Assembly: GCA_947069175.1 (NCBI GenBank)
Contig: CAMTDV010000013.1
Coordinates: 53,450,610 to 53,514,609 of the forward strand
Length of the DNA stretch: 64,000 nucleotides
Direction of reading: 5' to 3'
Source of the DNA: Scalesia atractyloides
Lineage: Eukaryota; Streptophyta; Magnoliopsida; Asterales; Asteraceae
The notes under the pieces were generated by a model, which ran no database searches, had not been told where the DNA came from, and saw only the letters and a list, made by a program, of their open reading frames with translations. Position numbers and translations under genes: made by a program. Positions 21,354 through 33,984 of this stretch are shown in pieces (the first letter of the stretch is position 1; each line of letters starts with the position of its first letter).

Positions 21354-24300
21354 ATGCTACCGAAAAAACGGCCTGTTGAAGTAGTGAAGCCTGACGAAGA
21401 TAGCGGTAGTGATAGTGATACTGGTGGTTTAAGGAAAAAGGCGCGGATCGGTTGTTTGACGGCTTCTTGTGTGTCTAGAGGAAGTGGCGCGGGGATGGGT
21501 GAGTGTGACGGGAAGAAGAGCGGTGGTGGTGAGGAGTCTAGTGTGAGTGCTACTAGTACTGTTGTGGAACCGTCGGTGACGAATATGGGATTGGAGGATG
21601 TGAATATGCAGGAGATTGATGAGGATTTGCATAGCAGGCAGCTTGCAGTGTATGGTCGGGAGACTATGAGGCGGCTTTTTGCGTCTAATGTGCTGGTTTC
21701 TGGGATGCATGGACTTGGTGCAGAAATAGGTAAATATAATGATTTTTTATTTTGTATATGGTGTATTGCATGAATAACTTCAGTTATCCGTGATTGCAGT
21801 TAGTTTAAGGGGTCTAGTTTGATTTTTGTATTTGCAAATTTTCTTCCTACCTGGCTTATATTTGTCATGTGTACCACCAATCCACCACCTAATTACCCTA
21901 TTAGTCTGCCACCAATTTGTCTTGTTAAGAAAGTTGTTATGATAGCCTCTTTATTAGTTACATGATAGTTACTGATTCAAATGCATTATAGCTGCTTTTA
22001 ATCCAAGATTATTTTATAATTGTGCTTAGTTGACATTGTTGCCCAAGGGGGTGTTTAGATGCGTGTTTCGAAAGTGATTATTGCAAATTGGAAAAATCGA
22101 AGTCAGATAATAATACGATTATATGATTTTATCAGGGTTGTATATGTAACCTTACAATTATCTCAATTAACAGTGTCCGTTACATGATTATCCAGATCTA
22201 GTTATTTTTATCTTAAATGCTCTGAAAGTCTTAACTAATCATTTTTATTGAACACTCGAAAGTCTAAACGCATATTACGCCTTCAGATTGCAATATTCAG
22301 TTTAAAGAACATCCAAATACCCCTAAAAATATGAACAATGTGAGACATCCATAATCTGAATATGGCAATGTAGAGGTTATCTGTCAGCTTACGTAGGCTG
22401 TAGCAGGTACTGATGTTATATCTGGTTATTTGTTAGCTAGCCCTTCAACCCATATTATTAAGTGATTTGCAGATGGTGCATGTTCTGCTATTAGAACACT
22501 ATCTGTGGCTGTCATCTATCTGCGGCTGTCATCTTTCTGCCATTCTTGCTTGAATATAGAATACAGCTGATTAGTTATGGATAGCTATGCTTTTTTTTTC
22601 CGGAATGGTTTCATTATTTGAAACATTTCTTGCAGCAAAGAATCTTATACTTGCTGGGGTAAAGTCTGTGACATTGCATGATGAAGGGTTGGTGGAACTG
22701 TGGGATTTTTCCAGCAATTTTATCTTCTCAGAAAACGATGTTGGCAAGAATAGAGCCCTAGCATCCGCTCAGAAACTGCAGGAGCTCAACAATGCAGTGC
22801 TGGTCTCTACCTTGTCTACAAAGTTGACTAAAGAACAACTTTCTAACTTTCAGGTAACCGTTTACTTCACTTGTACGCATAATGCAATCCTGCAGATGAT
22901 AGTTTATGTGTTTGTATGCTCAATGCAGCCATATATTTCTGTGATTATAGTATCATACCATAATACCATTAACAGTTTTCTTCACTCTTCAGAATTCGTA
23001 CATTTGTACAGTTTTCTGACGTTTTTTATATGAATCACAGGCTGTGGTCTTTACCGACGTTAACTTAGAAACAGCTATCGAGTTTGACGATTACTGCCAC
23101 AACCATCAACCTCCCATTGCTTTCATCAAGACCGAAGTCCGAGGACTATTCGGTAACATTTTTTGCGATTTCGGCCCCGAGTTCACCGTAACCGATGTCG
23201 ATGGGGAGGAACCACATACTGGCATCATTGCATCAATTAGCAACGATAACCCCGCACTTGTAACCTGTGTTGACGATGAAAGGTTGGAGTTCCAAGACGG
23301 TGATCTCGTCATATTTTCCGAAATTCACGGGATGACAGAACTTAACGGTGGAAAACCACGAAAGGTCAAAAGCTGCAGACCATACTCATTCTTTCTTGAA
23401 GAAGATACTACCAACTTCGGTACGTATGTAAAAGGTGGTATCGTGACGCAAGTCAAACAGCCGAAGGTCTTGAACTTCAAGCCGTTAAAAGAAGCGATAA
23501 AAACTCCCGGGGAGTTTCTGTTGAGTGATTTCTCTAAATTTGACCGCCCACCACTGTTGCATCTGGCGTTTCAAGCACTTGATAAGTTCATGTGTGAAAC
23601 GGGGCGGTTCCCCGTTGCTGGTTCGGAAGATGATGCTCAAAAGCTGATATTGATTGCCACCGCCATGAACGAGGGCTTGGGAGATGGAAAATTAGATGAT
23701 TTAAATCCGAAACTTTTGCGGAACTTTGCGTATGGTGCCCGAGCCGTGCTTAATCCTATGGCTGCCATGTTTGGTGGTATTGTTGGTCAAGAAGTTGTCA
23801 AGGCGTGCTCGGGAAAGTTCCATCCACTTGTTCAGGTTAGTGTACACATGTCATTCATCTGGTCAAACATACAATGTTCTGCTTTCTTAAGTCTGCCTGT
23901 AAAAGACTTTCTGTGTTCTACACTAGAGGTGGCAAGATGGCAGGTCGGGCTAGGTGTGAATGAGCCGTTCTAGTACAAACAGGCCATGTTGGTTGATTGC
24001 AAACACTTTTGTTACTTTTTAAAAAAAAAGCTATCGTACAATGCTATTGTATAAAAAATAGAGAGTAAAATGCCATTTTCGTCCCTGAGGTATGGCTAGT
24101 TTTGCGACTTTTGTCCAAATGTTTGTTGTTCGCATCTGGATCCAAAAGTTTTGAAATCTTGCCATTTTCATCTGGCTCGTTCACTCCATCCATTTTTCTC
24201 TGTTAAGTCAGGGGTATTTTCGTCTGTTTTGTTAACTTAAAGGGCAATTCAGTCTTTTGAATACTTGTGCATCATGCTAAATGCTTGTACATAAAGTGAA

Positions 24301-27300
24301 AAAGACCGAATTGCCCTTTAAGTTACAAAAAAGACGGAAATACCCCTGAATTAACAAAGAAAAATGTCATGGAGTTAATGGCCGGATGAAAATGCCAAGA
24401 TTTCAAACCTTTTGGATCCAGATGTGGAAAAACAAACCTTTGGACGACAGTCGCAAAACTGGCCAAACCTCAGGGACGAAAATGGCATTTTACTCAAAAA
24501 ATAGACATTGGGTGACTTTCAATCTGTTTGTATAATTTGACACATTTAAGATAAAAGACAACCCATTCATAGGTAAATCGTCAAAAATGCCACCTTTCGT
24601 ATACACTATTTTTTTAGCTGGCCTGATTTATTTTCGTTATGTTTCTACAGTTCTTTTACTTTGATTCGATTGAATCGCTTCCTACTGAACCACTGGAACC
24701 CAGCGACTGCAAACCTTTGAACACCCGTTACGATGCCCAAATTTCAGTATTCGGAGCTAAATTCCAGCAAAAATTGGAAAACACTCGGTCTTTCATTGTA
24801 GGATCCGGTGCACTAGGATGCGAATTCTTGAAAAACTTAGCTTTAATGGGTGTTTCATGTGGAGCTAACAGGAAATTAACAGTCACAGATGATGACGTGA
24901 TCGAGAAAAGCAATCTCAGCAGGCAATTCTTGTTTCGTGATTGGAATATTGGGCAGGCGAAATCCACTGTCGCTGCTTCTGCAGCTGCATTGATCAACCC
25001 TCGTCTTCAGATCGAAGCTTTACAAAATCGTGTGGGCCCCGAGACGGAAAACGTTTTCGATGATACTTTCTGGGAGAATCTAAATGTTGTCATTAATGCC
25101 TTAGATAATGTCAATGCAAGACTTTACGTTGATCAAAGATGTGTGTATTTCCAAAAGCCACTTCTCGAGTCTGGTACACTCGGTGCTAAGTGCAACACTC
25201 AGATGGTTATTCCGCATTTGACTGAAAACTATGGTGCCTCTAGGGACCCGCCAGAGAAGCAAGCACCCATGTGTACTGTGCACTCGTTCCCGCATAACAT
25301 TGACCATTGTTTGACTTGGGCACGGTCAGAGTTTGAAGGGCTGCTAGAGAAAACCCCATCAGAAGTCAACGCCTATCTCTCGAACCCCAGTGAGTATACA
25401 ACTGCCATGAGGAATGCTGGTGATGCTCAGGCTCGGGATAATTTAGAGCGCGTTCTTGAGTGTCTTGACAGGGAGAGATGTGAAACGTTCCAAGATTGCA
25501 TCACTTGGGCTCGTCTAAAGTAGTGCCCTTTTCACTTTGTTTTTTGTTGCAATATGTATATATAGGGTTGGGTTCAATGGGGAACACTAAAAAGTGGGGG
25601 ACCGAGGGGAACTGACTCAAACAAACTCCGATTGGACTCATTCCAACGGCATTGGAACCGGCTCGTCGAATCGTAACTAGAAAATCTAAACTCTAAACCA
25701 TAAGACTAAAACCTAAGCTAAACCCTAAACCATATATATATATATATATATAGGGGAAGGTTTAAACGAGAACGCTACATATTGTGAGAACGAATGAAAA
25801 AACCATGAGAACTTGGTCAAAAACAATTCAAATTCAAAAACGTGTTTTACACTTATCATTATTATTCGATTACGATGTTAGAAATTAAATTTACACGTTT
25901 AAATTTACGTGAATTCGTAAATAAAGAAAATTCACACGTGTAATTTGTTATATTTACACATGTGTAAAAATTCTAATAAGAGTGATTTTGAGAGAGAAAT
26001 TGAGTTATTTGATGTTGTTTTTTTAATTACAATAAGGGTTGTATTAAAAAAATGGTTTTGATTGGTTTTTACATTCGTTCTCATGGTTCTCGCAATATTT
26101 AGCGTACGCGTACGAATGTAAGAATGTAAAAATTGGTTTTTACATTCCCCTATATTATATATATATAGGGGTTGGTTAACGTCAATTTGTCTTAACTTAC
26201 GCGTACAAGATGCAGGTACAACATGCATATTTTTTTTATAACATGCGGATTTTTTAATAACATGCCCTTCTTTTTTACAACATGCGGACTTTGGTGTTTT
26301 ACAACATGCGGGGTTTTCGTTATGGGGTTATAACGTGCGGAATTCACATCTCGTACGCTCGTACGATAAGGCACATTGTACATTACACTTTCACAGCCGG
26401 TTCCAATGCCGATGGAATGAATCCAAGCGAAGTTCGTTTAAGTCGGTTCCCCACTTTTTTAGTGTTCCGCATTGAACCTCCCACTATACACACACACATA
26501 TTACTTATTCAGATCCAATGCTGTTCATACTGTATACTGCTTGTATTCTTATGTTTATTTCAAATTCATAAATCTATTTCTAGGTTTGAAGATTACTTCT
26601 CTAATCGTCTGAAGCAATTGATTTACACGTTCCCAGAAGATGCGCTAACCAGTACCGGAGCTCCATTTTGGTCAGCTCCGAAGCGTTTCCCACGTCCACT
26701 GGAGTTCTCTGTTTCTGACCTGAGCCACCTTAACTTTGTATTAGCGGGCTCCATCCTTCGGGCTGAAACATTCGGCATCCCGGTTCCCGATTGGGCTAAA
26801 AATCCCAAGAAGCTGGCTGAGGCTGTTGATCAGGTAATCGTTCCCGGCTTTCAACCAAAACAGGGTGTCAAAATCGAGACTGATGAAAATGCTACCAGTT
26901 TATCTTCTGCATCTATAGACGACGCTGCAGTTATTGATGAACCAATCAAGAAGCTAGAACAACGCAGAAAGACTCTTCCTTCTGGTTATATCATGAAACC
27001 TATTCAATTCGAGAAGGTTCTTACTTTTTGTTTACTTATAATACTAGAGGTGCCGGTTTTGGCCCATATACTAATATGAATGGGTCAACTTGGGCTGTGA
27101 TCGATCATCGATTACACCAAAAGTATATTTTTATTGCATATAGACTTTTAAATGTATCTTAATCAAAGATTTTAGTAGGGCTGCAAATGAACCGAGCATG
27201 AACGGTTCGGCGGGAAGTTTGTGTTCGTTCGTTTAATCAATACACGATTCGTTTAGTTAAATGAACGAACATGAACAGAGGCCGCGTTCGTTCATTTATG

Positions 27301-28498
27301 TTCGTGAACGTTTGGTAACGTGTTCGTTAGTTCATTAGTGTTTTTAATTTTTATATTTAAAATATTTTATTTAAATACTTCAAAATTCCAATGTATAAAA
27401 TCTTTAATGAGTATTAGTATATTATATATAACGTTCATGGATGCTTGTTTGTGTTTGTTCATTTTCATTGGTGTTCATGAATATTAGTGTGTTTGTGTTT
27501 ATGAACGTTTGTTACTTAAAATTAACAAAAGAACATGATCACGTTCATTTTCTTAATGAACAAACATGAACATACAATATCGTTCGGTAAGTGCTCATGA
27601 ATAGTTCATGAACACATATATATTCTTAACAAAGGAAGGTTCGCTTGCAGCCCTAGATTCCTTGTGATTAATTTTCATAAATGGATAGAAAGTGGTTGCG
27701 GGTCAACCCAAACATACCTGACCCATATTGACTTGTACTAAGAGAACATGTTTTCAAAATGATTCATTTTGAAATCAACAAAAAAGATGTTTGCGGGTCA
27801 GTCCAGCACAATCTAGCTCGTTTGGACTTGTACTTAATAAAAGGTTCAATATGTATGCATATGCCATGCGTAAATATATTAAAATGATTTGTATTTTGCA
27901 GGATGATGACACCAATTACCATATGGATTTCATAGCAGGACTGGCTAACATGAGGGCAAGGAATTACAGCATCCCGGAAGTCGACAAACTGAGAGCCAAA
28001 TTCATAGCCGGAAGAATCATCCCTGCAATCGCCACATCAACCGCAATGGCCACCGGTTTGGTCTGTCTGGAGCTCTACAAGGTTATCGACGGGGGCCACA
28101 AGGTGGAAGACTACCGTAACACATTTGCCAACCTGGCACTCCCTCTTTTCTCCATGGCTGAGCCGGTCCCACCAAAAGTCATCAAACACCAGGATATGAG
28201 CTGGTCCGTGTGGGACAGGTGGACAATCAAGGGCAACCCTACGTTAAGGGAACTCATCAAATGGCTTGCGGATAAGGGACTTGAGGCTTATAGCATTTCG
28301 TGTGGAAGCTGTTTGTTGTATAACAGCATGTTTCCTAGGCATAAAGATCGAATGGATAAGAAGGTGGTGGATTTGGCCCGTGATGTGGCTAAGATGGAGA
28401 TTCCGCCGTATCGCCGCCACCTGGATCTGATGGTGGCTTGTGAAGATGAGGAGGAGAACGATATTGACATCCCTCAGGTTTCTGTATACTTCCGCTAA
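21354..28498 (+). CDS. UBA1: Ubiquitin-activating enzyme E1
   Basis: Six coding exons (21354-21729, 22636-22853, 23041-23835, 24651-25519, 26584-27016, 27902-28498) join in phase to 1095 residues, the usual plant E1 length. The enzyme adenylates ubiquitin with ATP-Mg and passes it through a thioester to E2s, in cytosol and nucleus. Order: variable acidic/basic N-tail (1-75); inactive adenylation half with EIDEDLHSRQLAVYGRETMR (about 78-97) and GMHGLGAEIAKN; first catalytic-Cys half domain; active adenylation half with GSGALGCEFLKN, TVTDDDVIEKSNLSRQFLFR and NALDNVNAR; catalytic Cys at about residue 671 in KQAPMCTVHSFP; second Cys half domain; C-terminal ubiquitin-fold domain ending DIPQVSVYFR. 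All key motifs are intact. Arabidopsis has UBA1 and UBA2; which is the orthologue cannot be told. The chosen ATG (MLPKKR) fits plant E1 N-termini. Confidence 0.97.
22046..22325. mobile_element. Probable MITE in E1 intron 1
   Basis: The left end GGGGGTGTTTAGATGC mirrors the right end GAACATCCAAATACCCCT. This GGGGTGTTTGG style is common among PIF/Harbinger (Tourist) and hAT MITEs. Target duplication is unresolved. Confidence 0.55.
24063..24495. mobile_element. Mutator-type MITE in E1 intron 3
   Basis: Termini are GAGTAAAATGCCATTTTCGT on the left and the complementary ACGAAAATGGCATTTTACTC on the right. Inverted similarity extends through the CCTGAGG...CAAAACT and GTTTGAAATCTTG...CATTTTCATC blocks, more than 100 bp per arm. 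Flanks 24053-24062 and 24496-24505 are identical (AAAAAATAGA), a 9-10 bp duplication as made by Mutator-like transposases. There is no coding region. Confidence 0.88.
25561..26488. mobile_element. Compound MITE nest in E1 intron 4
   Basis: The outer element has ~95 bp inverted ends: GGTTCAATGGGGAACACTAA near 25570 mirrors TTAGTGTTCCGCATTGAACC near 26460, and CATTGGAACCGGCT mirrors AGCCGGTTCCAATG. Inside are a second foldback (about 25751-26152; ends AGGGGAAGGTTTAAACGAGA and ACATTCCCCTA, with GAGAACGAATG words at both ends) and a third fragment from about 26168 (AGGGGTTGGTTAACG). The third contains a run of AACATGCGGA-T(n) units at 26217-26310. TATATA stretches mark the insertion joints. Confidence 0.7.
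27176..27655. mobile_element. hAT-like MITE in E1 intron 5
   Basis: The ends are TAGGGCTGCAAATGAACC and its near complement GGTTCGCTTGCAGCCCTA. The body is full of GTTCGTGAACG/AATGAACGAACA motifs, as at 60-175. The expected 8-bp duplication is not evident in the flanks. Confidence 0.65.
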
Positions 28499-30340
28499 CC
28501 ACCTTATCCACATTTGCACTTATCAGCAACATTGCGGTTACATTTCATGCATTGTTGGGATGATGAAAAATTGAAAAGCCAACTGTTTCAAACCTTAAAG
28601 AATCTTGCCACAACAATGTTGTGTGACAAACTTCACTTTGTTGTAAGCTTATACTGGTCGTATGTTTCAACGCCATCGACTTATTTGGGTCAGAGATGTC
28701 TATTGTTGTTAAGATATTGTGTTGGTGCTTTGGTGAATCATTATAAATCACATAACTATAGGTGCATGGACGACTTTCAAACTGTTACATTTCAAGACTT
28801 TATGGTTTGTGGCTTTTTATTTGGCAATTTGTAGTTATCATAAAGTAAACGCTGTCCATACTTTTTATAAGGTATTACAGGGTTGCAAACGAGTTGAGCT
28901 TAAACTTTATTTAACTAGTGTGAGCTCGGCCTTTACCCTATAGGTTGCAGGTTTTGTATACACAGTATATGCTAGTACCTACACAATATTTTAAGATATT
29001 ATAGGTTTAACTTGTTAAATATTTGGGGGTTAAACTTGATAAAAGCTTGATTAGATGAGTTCAAGTTGATTTGAAGTTGGATAAAAGTTGGACGCCAAAC
29101 AAATAAAAAATGAAATTTGGGGCAGTGCCATAATGTTTGATACTCTGATTAAAGGTAGCATTGGTCCCCCAATCTTCTCTTATGAGTTACTCTTATCAAC
29201 ACATGAAGCTTTTCAGAAACCAACAATTCCTGCCTAAAGCTTTTGCTTTACATATCATCTCTCTCTCCTTGTCAAAAAATAGAACTCTCTCACAGATATA
29301 CACACGTACATATATTTGCAGATTAAAGAGAGATGGGGCACACAATTATATATACCTAAGTTGTGTATTATATTTAAAACCAAAGATACAAATGGCAAAA
29401 CTAGTTAAGTAATATCACAAATGCCCTCTCTCATTTTATTTGACGAACACCACGTACAAATGTTTTGTACGATTTTCTTGATCACAAGTTACTTTTGTAG
29501 TAAAATCATGTGTACGCGCATGTATATTATGGGTAGAGATTCTAAGAGAAATTCACCATATTTGAGAAATTTGAGAAGCATTCTATATCACACGTTTTCC
29601 TAAGCTTTTCGTAATATACACATATGTATAGTTTAAAATTAACTATATACATATATGTAATTGTCAAATCCTGAATTATACACACATGTATATAGTCAAT
29701 TTTAAATTATACATATGTGTATATAACGAAAAGCATAGGAAAAATGGGTGGTCCAAATGCTTCCCAAGTTTTCAATTAGCATAGTGCTTCTCACACGATC
29801 CTATATATATATTATGTGTAGAATAAAAATTATTGCGAAAACATTGTGGACAAAAAATGACCATCTATTTTTTCCAATCTAATTTTTTTGTATAAATGCA
29901 AATTTATTATCACATAGAAATAAGAAAAAAAATGTATGAATATAACCTTCATATATGTTGGTTAGGTTATGTACTACTATGCTATATTACTGGCATATGT
30001 CTAAGTTATATGCAGGTTATTAAAAACTTATTAACAAATTAGGTTAATAGTTTATTTTTATGTATATATAGATAGTTTAAGCATGTTTAAGATCTAAAAA
30101 TATTAACTTTTGATGAAAAATTCAATTATTTAGATTTATAGTTTTGTTCCCGCAATAATTTACATGATGTTGACCTAGTACTGTGGCTCATATGTTATTA
30201 TATAACAGTATAATTATATATTAATTATATAATAGTATAATTATATAATAGTATAGTTTGTAACAAGGTTGGCTTTGAGGTGTTGTTCCTTGATGATGGC
30301 TTCTCCATGTTATATTTGTACTTTTGCATTTAATTTAATG
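28499..30340. other. E1 3' UTR and intergenic DNA
   Basis: The E1 3' UTR probably ends near 28850. At 28880-29090 there is part of a GAGTTGAGCTT-type hAT-like repeat. At 29600-29730, ATACACATATGTATA/TATATACATATATGT words form an imperfect inverted repeat around TTAAAATTAACTATATAC. No gene is recognised. Confidence 0.45.
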
Positions 30341-31705
30341 GTTGTACCTAATCTTAGGTATAAAAACTTTTTTTTTTCTTAATTCACTTTCTTGTATTTA
30401 TTGGTTGTACCTAATCTTGGTTATAAAAACCCTTTTTTCTATCTTAGATCTCACTCTTTTACATCTCTTTGATTTTTTGGGAAACACGACCACAACCACT
30501 GTTGGTCTCCGCCACCAAATGACCTTTGGTCTCCGCCGCCGGATGACATCGTTGTCGGAGTTATAGCGACGTCCGGTGAAGCCTTGTGGTGTCTGTCGTG
30601 AATCCGGGTGAAGCCTTGTGGTGTCTGTCGTGAATCCGTGGTTGACTGTTGACGGACTTGTCGATTGGTTAACATGGTTTGGCTTTGTGGTGTTGTACTT
30701 CATGTTTTGTTGGTTGTTTTTGGATGTTATGTTTGTACTATTGCATTTATTTGTTGTACCTAATTTTCTACTTTTTGGGAGTCACAACCATAGGCACCGT
30801 TGATGCCTTTTGTTTTTCCGGATATGGTGAACAACCGGTGAGGCGTTACAAATCGATGAAGATTACTTAATGTTCATCGGAGATGTTTTTTTTATGGTTT
30901 CTGTTTTTGTGATTCGGTGGAAAACAGTGTAAAAATAGTGATATCCCTTTCTATGGCTTCGAGAATCTTGATGCTGAAGTGGCTATGATGGTTTCCTGAG
31001 CCTTGGTGATGGGTATAAAGTTCAAGTATTTTAAAATGAGGTGTTCATGCCAGTAGTTTCATTAAATGCTCTGATGGTTAACTTGCTTTCATGGTTACCC
31101 GAGCTTTGGCTATGGGTGTTTGTTAACCTATGTGTGCTTTATGTTGTTGTACCTCATGCTTAGCAAGTGTATTGTGAGGTGATGATGTATTTGGCATGAC
31201 AACTGTGATGCTTGAATACGGTCTGAGCCTCAAATGTATAGGCTGAGACGGTTGTGGTGGGTAAATTTGATTATGGTGTTGTCGTTGGTGTTAATATATG
31301 TGGTGGTGTAAGGTGTTAGTATCCATAAATATGTACTTACCAATTCAACAACATTTTCCCGTGTCGATGGTCATTTGTGGTTGTGTGACGTTGATACTAA
31401 ATGATATGGTTTTAAGTCCTCGCTGCAACGCGGCGGGTGACTTTTCCTTGCTATTCTTAAAGCTGGTTTTGTAACTTAAATCAATATAATCACTTAATCA
31501 ATATCTAAAATCCATAAGAATGAACCGTGTGTTGGCTGTTGAATCTTAATTGCTTGAACTGGACTCCTATCTAACAAATCCAACTTATGAAAGAAATTGA
31601 TTATATGACATTTAGTCATTTAGACGAACAAGATTACAATATTTATGTTCAGTTTTGTTTGTTTTTTGGTTGGTTTTTGTTAATTATAATATTGTTATGG
31701 TGCAG
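30341..31705. other. Intergenic, with a 32-bp direct duplication
   Basis: GGTGAAGCCTTGTGGTGTCT begins two identical 32-bp units at 30575 and 30607. Around 30342-30440, TTGGTTGTACCTAATCTTGG-type text recurs in diverged copies. TCGCTGCAACGCGGCGGG near 31418 is a word I associate with dispersed repeats. Open frames here are short and featureless. Confidence 0.45.
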
Positions 31706-31772
31706 GTTTATGATGTGAGAAAGTTCTTGGAGGATCATCCTGGTGGCGATGACGTTTTCTTGTCTGTTACAG
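31706..31772 (+). pseudogene. Isolated cytochrome b5 heme-binding exon
   Basis: Between acceptor TATGGTGCAG and donor ACAG|GTATTA, 67 nt encode VYDVRKFLEDHPGGDDVFLS plus VT(G). This is the second exon of plant cytochrome b5, with the HPGG heme-ligand motif. In intact genes it follows an exon ending ISGK and precedes one encoding DATDDFEDVGHS. Neither is present within several kb on this strand, nor the C-terminal membrane anchor. The exon itself is undamaged. It is probably a captured or deleted gene fragment; a very long-intron gene is less likely. Confidence 0.8.
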
Positions 31773-33980
31773 GTATTACACTCAGTTTTTTATATCCAAA
31801 TCTTGCAAGTTAAGGGCATTAAATATATTTGACAATTAGCAACGATAGAAAGATGGTTGTAATTGTAGCCAAAGAACAAGTCGGGTACATTATGATTGTT
31901 AGCTTTTTTACTACTCAAAGCGAGCTACTTTGTGCAATACCATAGTTTTAGTTTTTGATTTGTAATCTTGGTTTACAAAAGTGCGAGGAGCTTTATGATG
32001 TTTCGGCCCCAAGACCTGAGGCGCAAGGCGTGTGCATCACGTATGTGAGGCACACATCTATTTAAAACTAAATAATCTTTATTTACAATGGACATACAAA
32101 AGGCGCACACTGCTCTTGGCTGCGTATGTATTATTTCTTTTCACGATGGTCATACAGACCTTTAATGTGAAAATTATTGTATTCTAATAGCTATAGTGAA
32201 TCCACAAGCATCTTTGTGATCTAAAGCTTTTTGCATTGAACCAGATTAAGGTATATTTATTAGCAAATATTATTATATTTGGTTTAATATAGACTAATAT
32301 TTATTTATAGAATATTGATGTCTTGCCACTGCAGCTGCTGACAACAATCTCTACTTTTGTTGATCTCAACTACCCGAAGAAAACGATCACATATTATATA
32401 GTAAATGTGGCAGATGGGAGGCGCGAATCGGTCAGCTTATAGGGGAAAAAGGTTGCTTAAACCTGGGGTATGTTTTCTTTCATACTACATACCTTCTACA
32501 TTTTGCATAAACTATAGCCTATTGATACTTTTTTTAAATTAGAGTTGTTCGCTTTGCAACGAAAATTATTGTTTGAACTGCTAACTAAGGTTTTGAAATA
32601 TGGCTAACCAAACTGCGTTGGTTGGGTTGCCCCAACCGACGAAAATAGACTAAAGGGTTTGGAAAAAAACTGGCAAAGGAAAACGATTAGGTTTGTTGGG
32701 TCGGTCGGACCTGCCAAACCAACCTTAAATCGTGGATGGTACCGTATAGATATCTTTCTTATTGGCTGACCAACCCATAAAGATGGTTTGGTTGGTTTCA
32801 ACTATTTATAAACACACTACTTTGAATTACATGATAAATCTTAGGATTTGTACAAAAGACTGCAATTTAGAGAGTTGGCTATTCTAAACAATAACCTTCG
32901 ATGGCACAGTACACAACCAAGAGGTAGTGTGTCGCCTTTTGGTTCCAACAGAATAAAATGTGCCAAGACCGGGTTACGAGGAATCCGACATCGTACTCGG
33001 GCTACTTAAAAACTAAAGATGAGAGACAAGGGTTACTCAGTCTTTAGTTGCTTCTGAAAGAAACAGTTACTGTATTATTTTTTATTAACATGTGTTATTA
33101 GTGTACACATTTATTTATATAGCGTTGTAGTTATAGTTGTTACTTGAATTTGATGACAAAAGAGGTATAATAAGCTTAAACACAACTGGATTGTATGTCA
33201 ATTTCATTGCCTGCGTCACAAAGCGCGCGAGACACTTTTCTAGTTTCTTTATGAAATGAATCATAATTTGAATTTCATCGGTTTTAATAAAAGAGACAAA
33301 CAGGTAAAAACAATACTAATAAAACATTTATTTTTAAAATAGCAAACAAAAGAATAATATGAGGAGGGGCCATGTCAACTACAAGTATGGTTTGGAAGCA
33401 CAGCTTGGATGAAGCATGCGATGCAAGTGTCAACGTCAGGACTACCATCCATGTGAATTCACCCACCTCAACTCTCAAAGCTTCTTCTTCAGCATAATTT
33501 ATAACTTATATCCTGTTTTACAGTAATGGTAATTACGTAATATAATATTTTATAGAATCAGGGGTTATTCAATGTTATTTTTACTGATTTTGTTACAGTT
33601 TTACATAATTTGATCAAAAGAAATAGTTTATGTTCAAATGTTAGTGAAACTGTTCATTATGATCAAATACAAAGCATATAATAAATAAAAAATGTGAGAA
33701 AGATTTTAGTCCAATGATCTTAGATATAGATGGTTGAGGTTAATTTTAACGGAAAAAAAGAAATTATGGCAAAGACATAAAGGAAATATCTTATATTTGT
33801 TGATTTTTTCTTCACATACAAGACACATGTTAATTCTTTCATCATTTTAAAACATTTTTAAGTTTTTCAAACCATATTATTTTTTACAAAAACAAATTAC
33901 CATAATAATGAGTGTTGTTTTTTGTCTTTAATATGAGTATGATATTACTATATAAAAATAAAATAAAAAATTACATTTTT
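31773..33980. other. Intergenic with decayed repeats
   Basis: At 31980-32120 there is GGCGCA/GCGTGTGC repeat text like other GGCGC insertions. At 32330-32460, a splice-like CCACTGCAG precedes a short open stretch of unknown identity. At 32600-32815, GGTTGGTTGGG/CCCAACC words repeat at both ends, suggesting a small foldback. No gene is recognised. Confidence 0.4.
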
Positions 33981-33984
33981 TACT

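Noticed and set aside
25511..25523. TAG stop ending E1 after RLK
   Set aside because: CTAAAGTAGTG contains a donor site; splicing to 26584 restores RLKFEDYF, the conserved E1 continuation.
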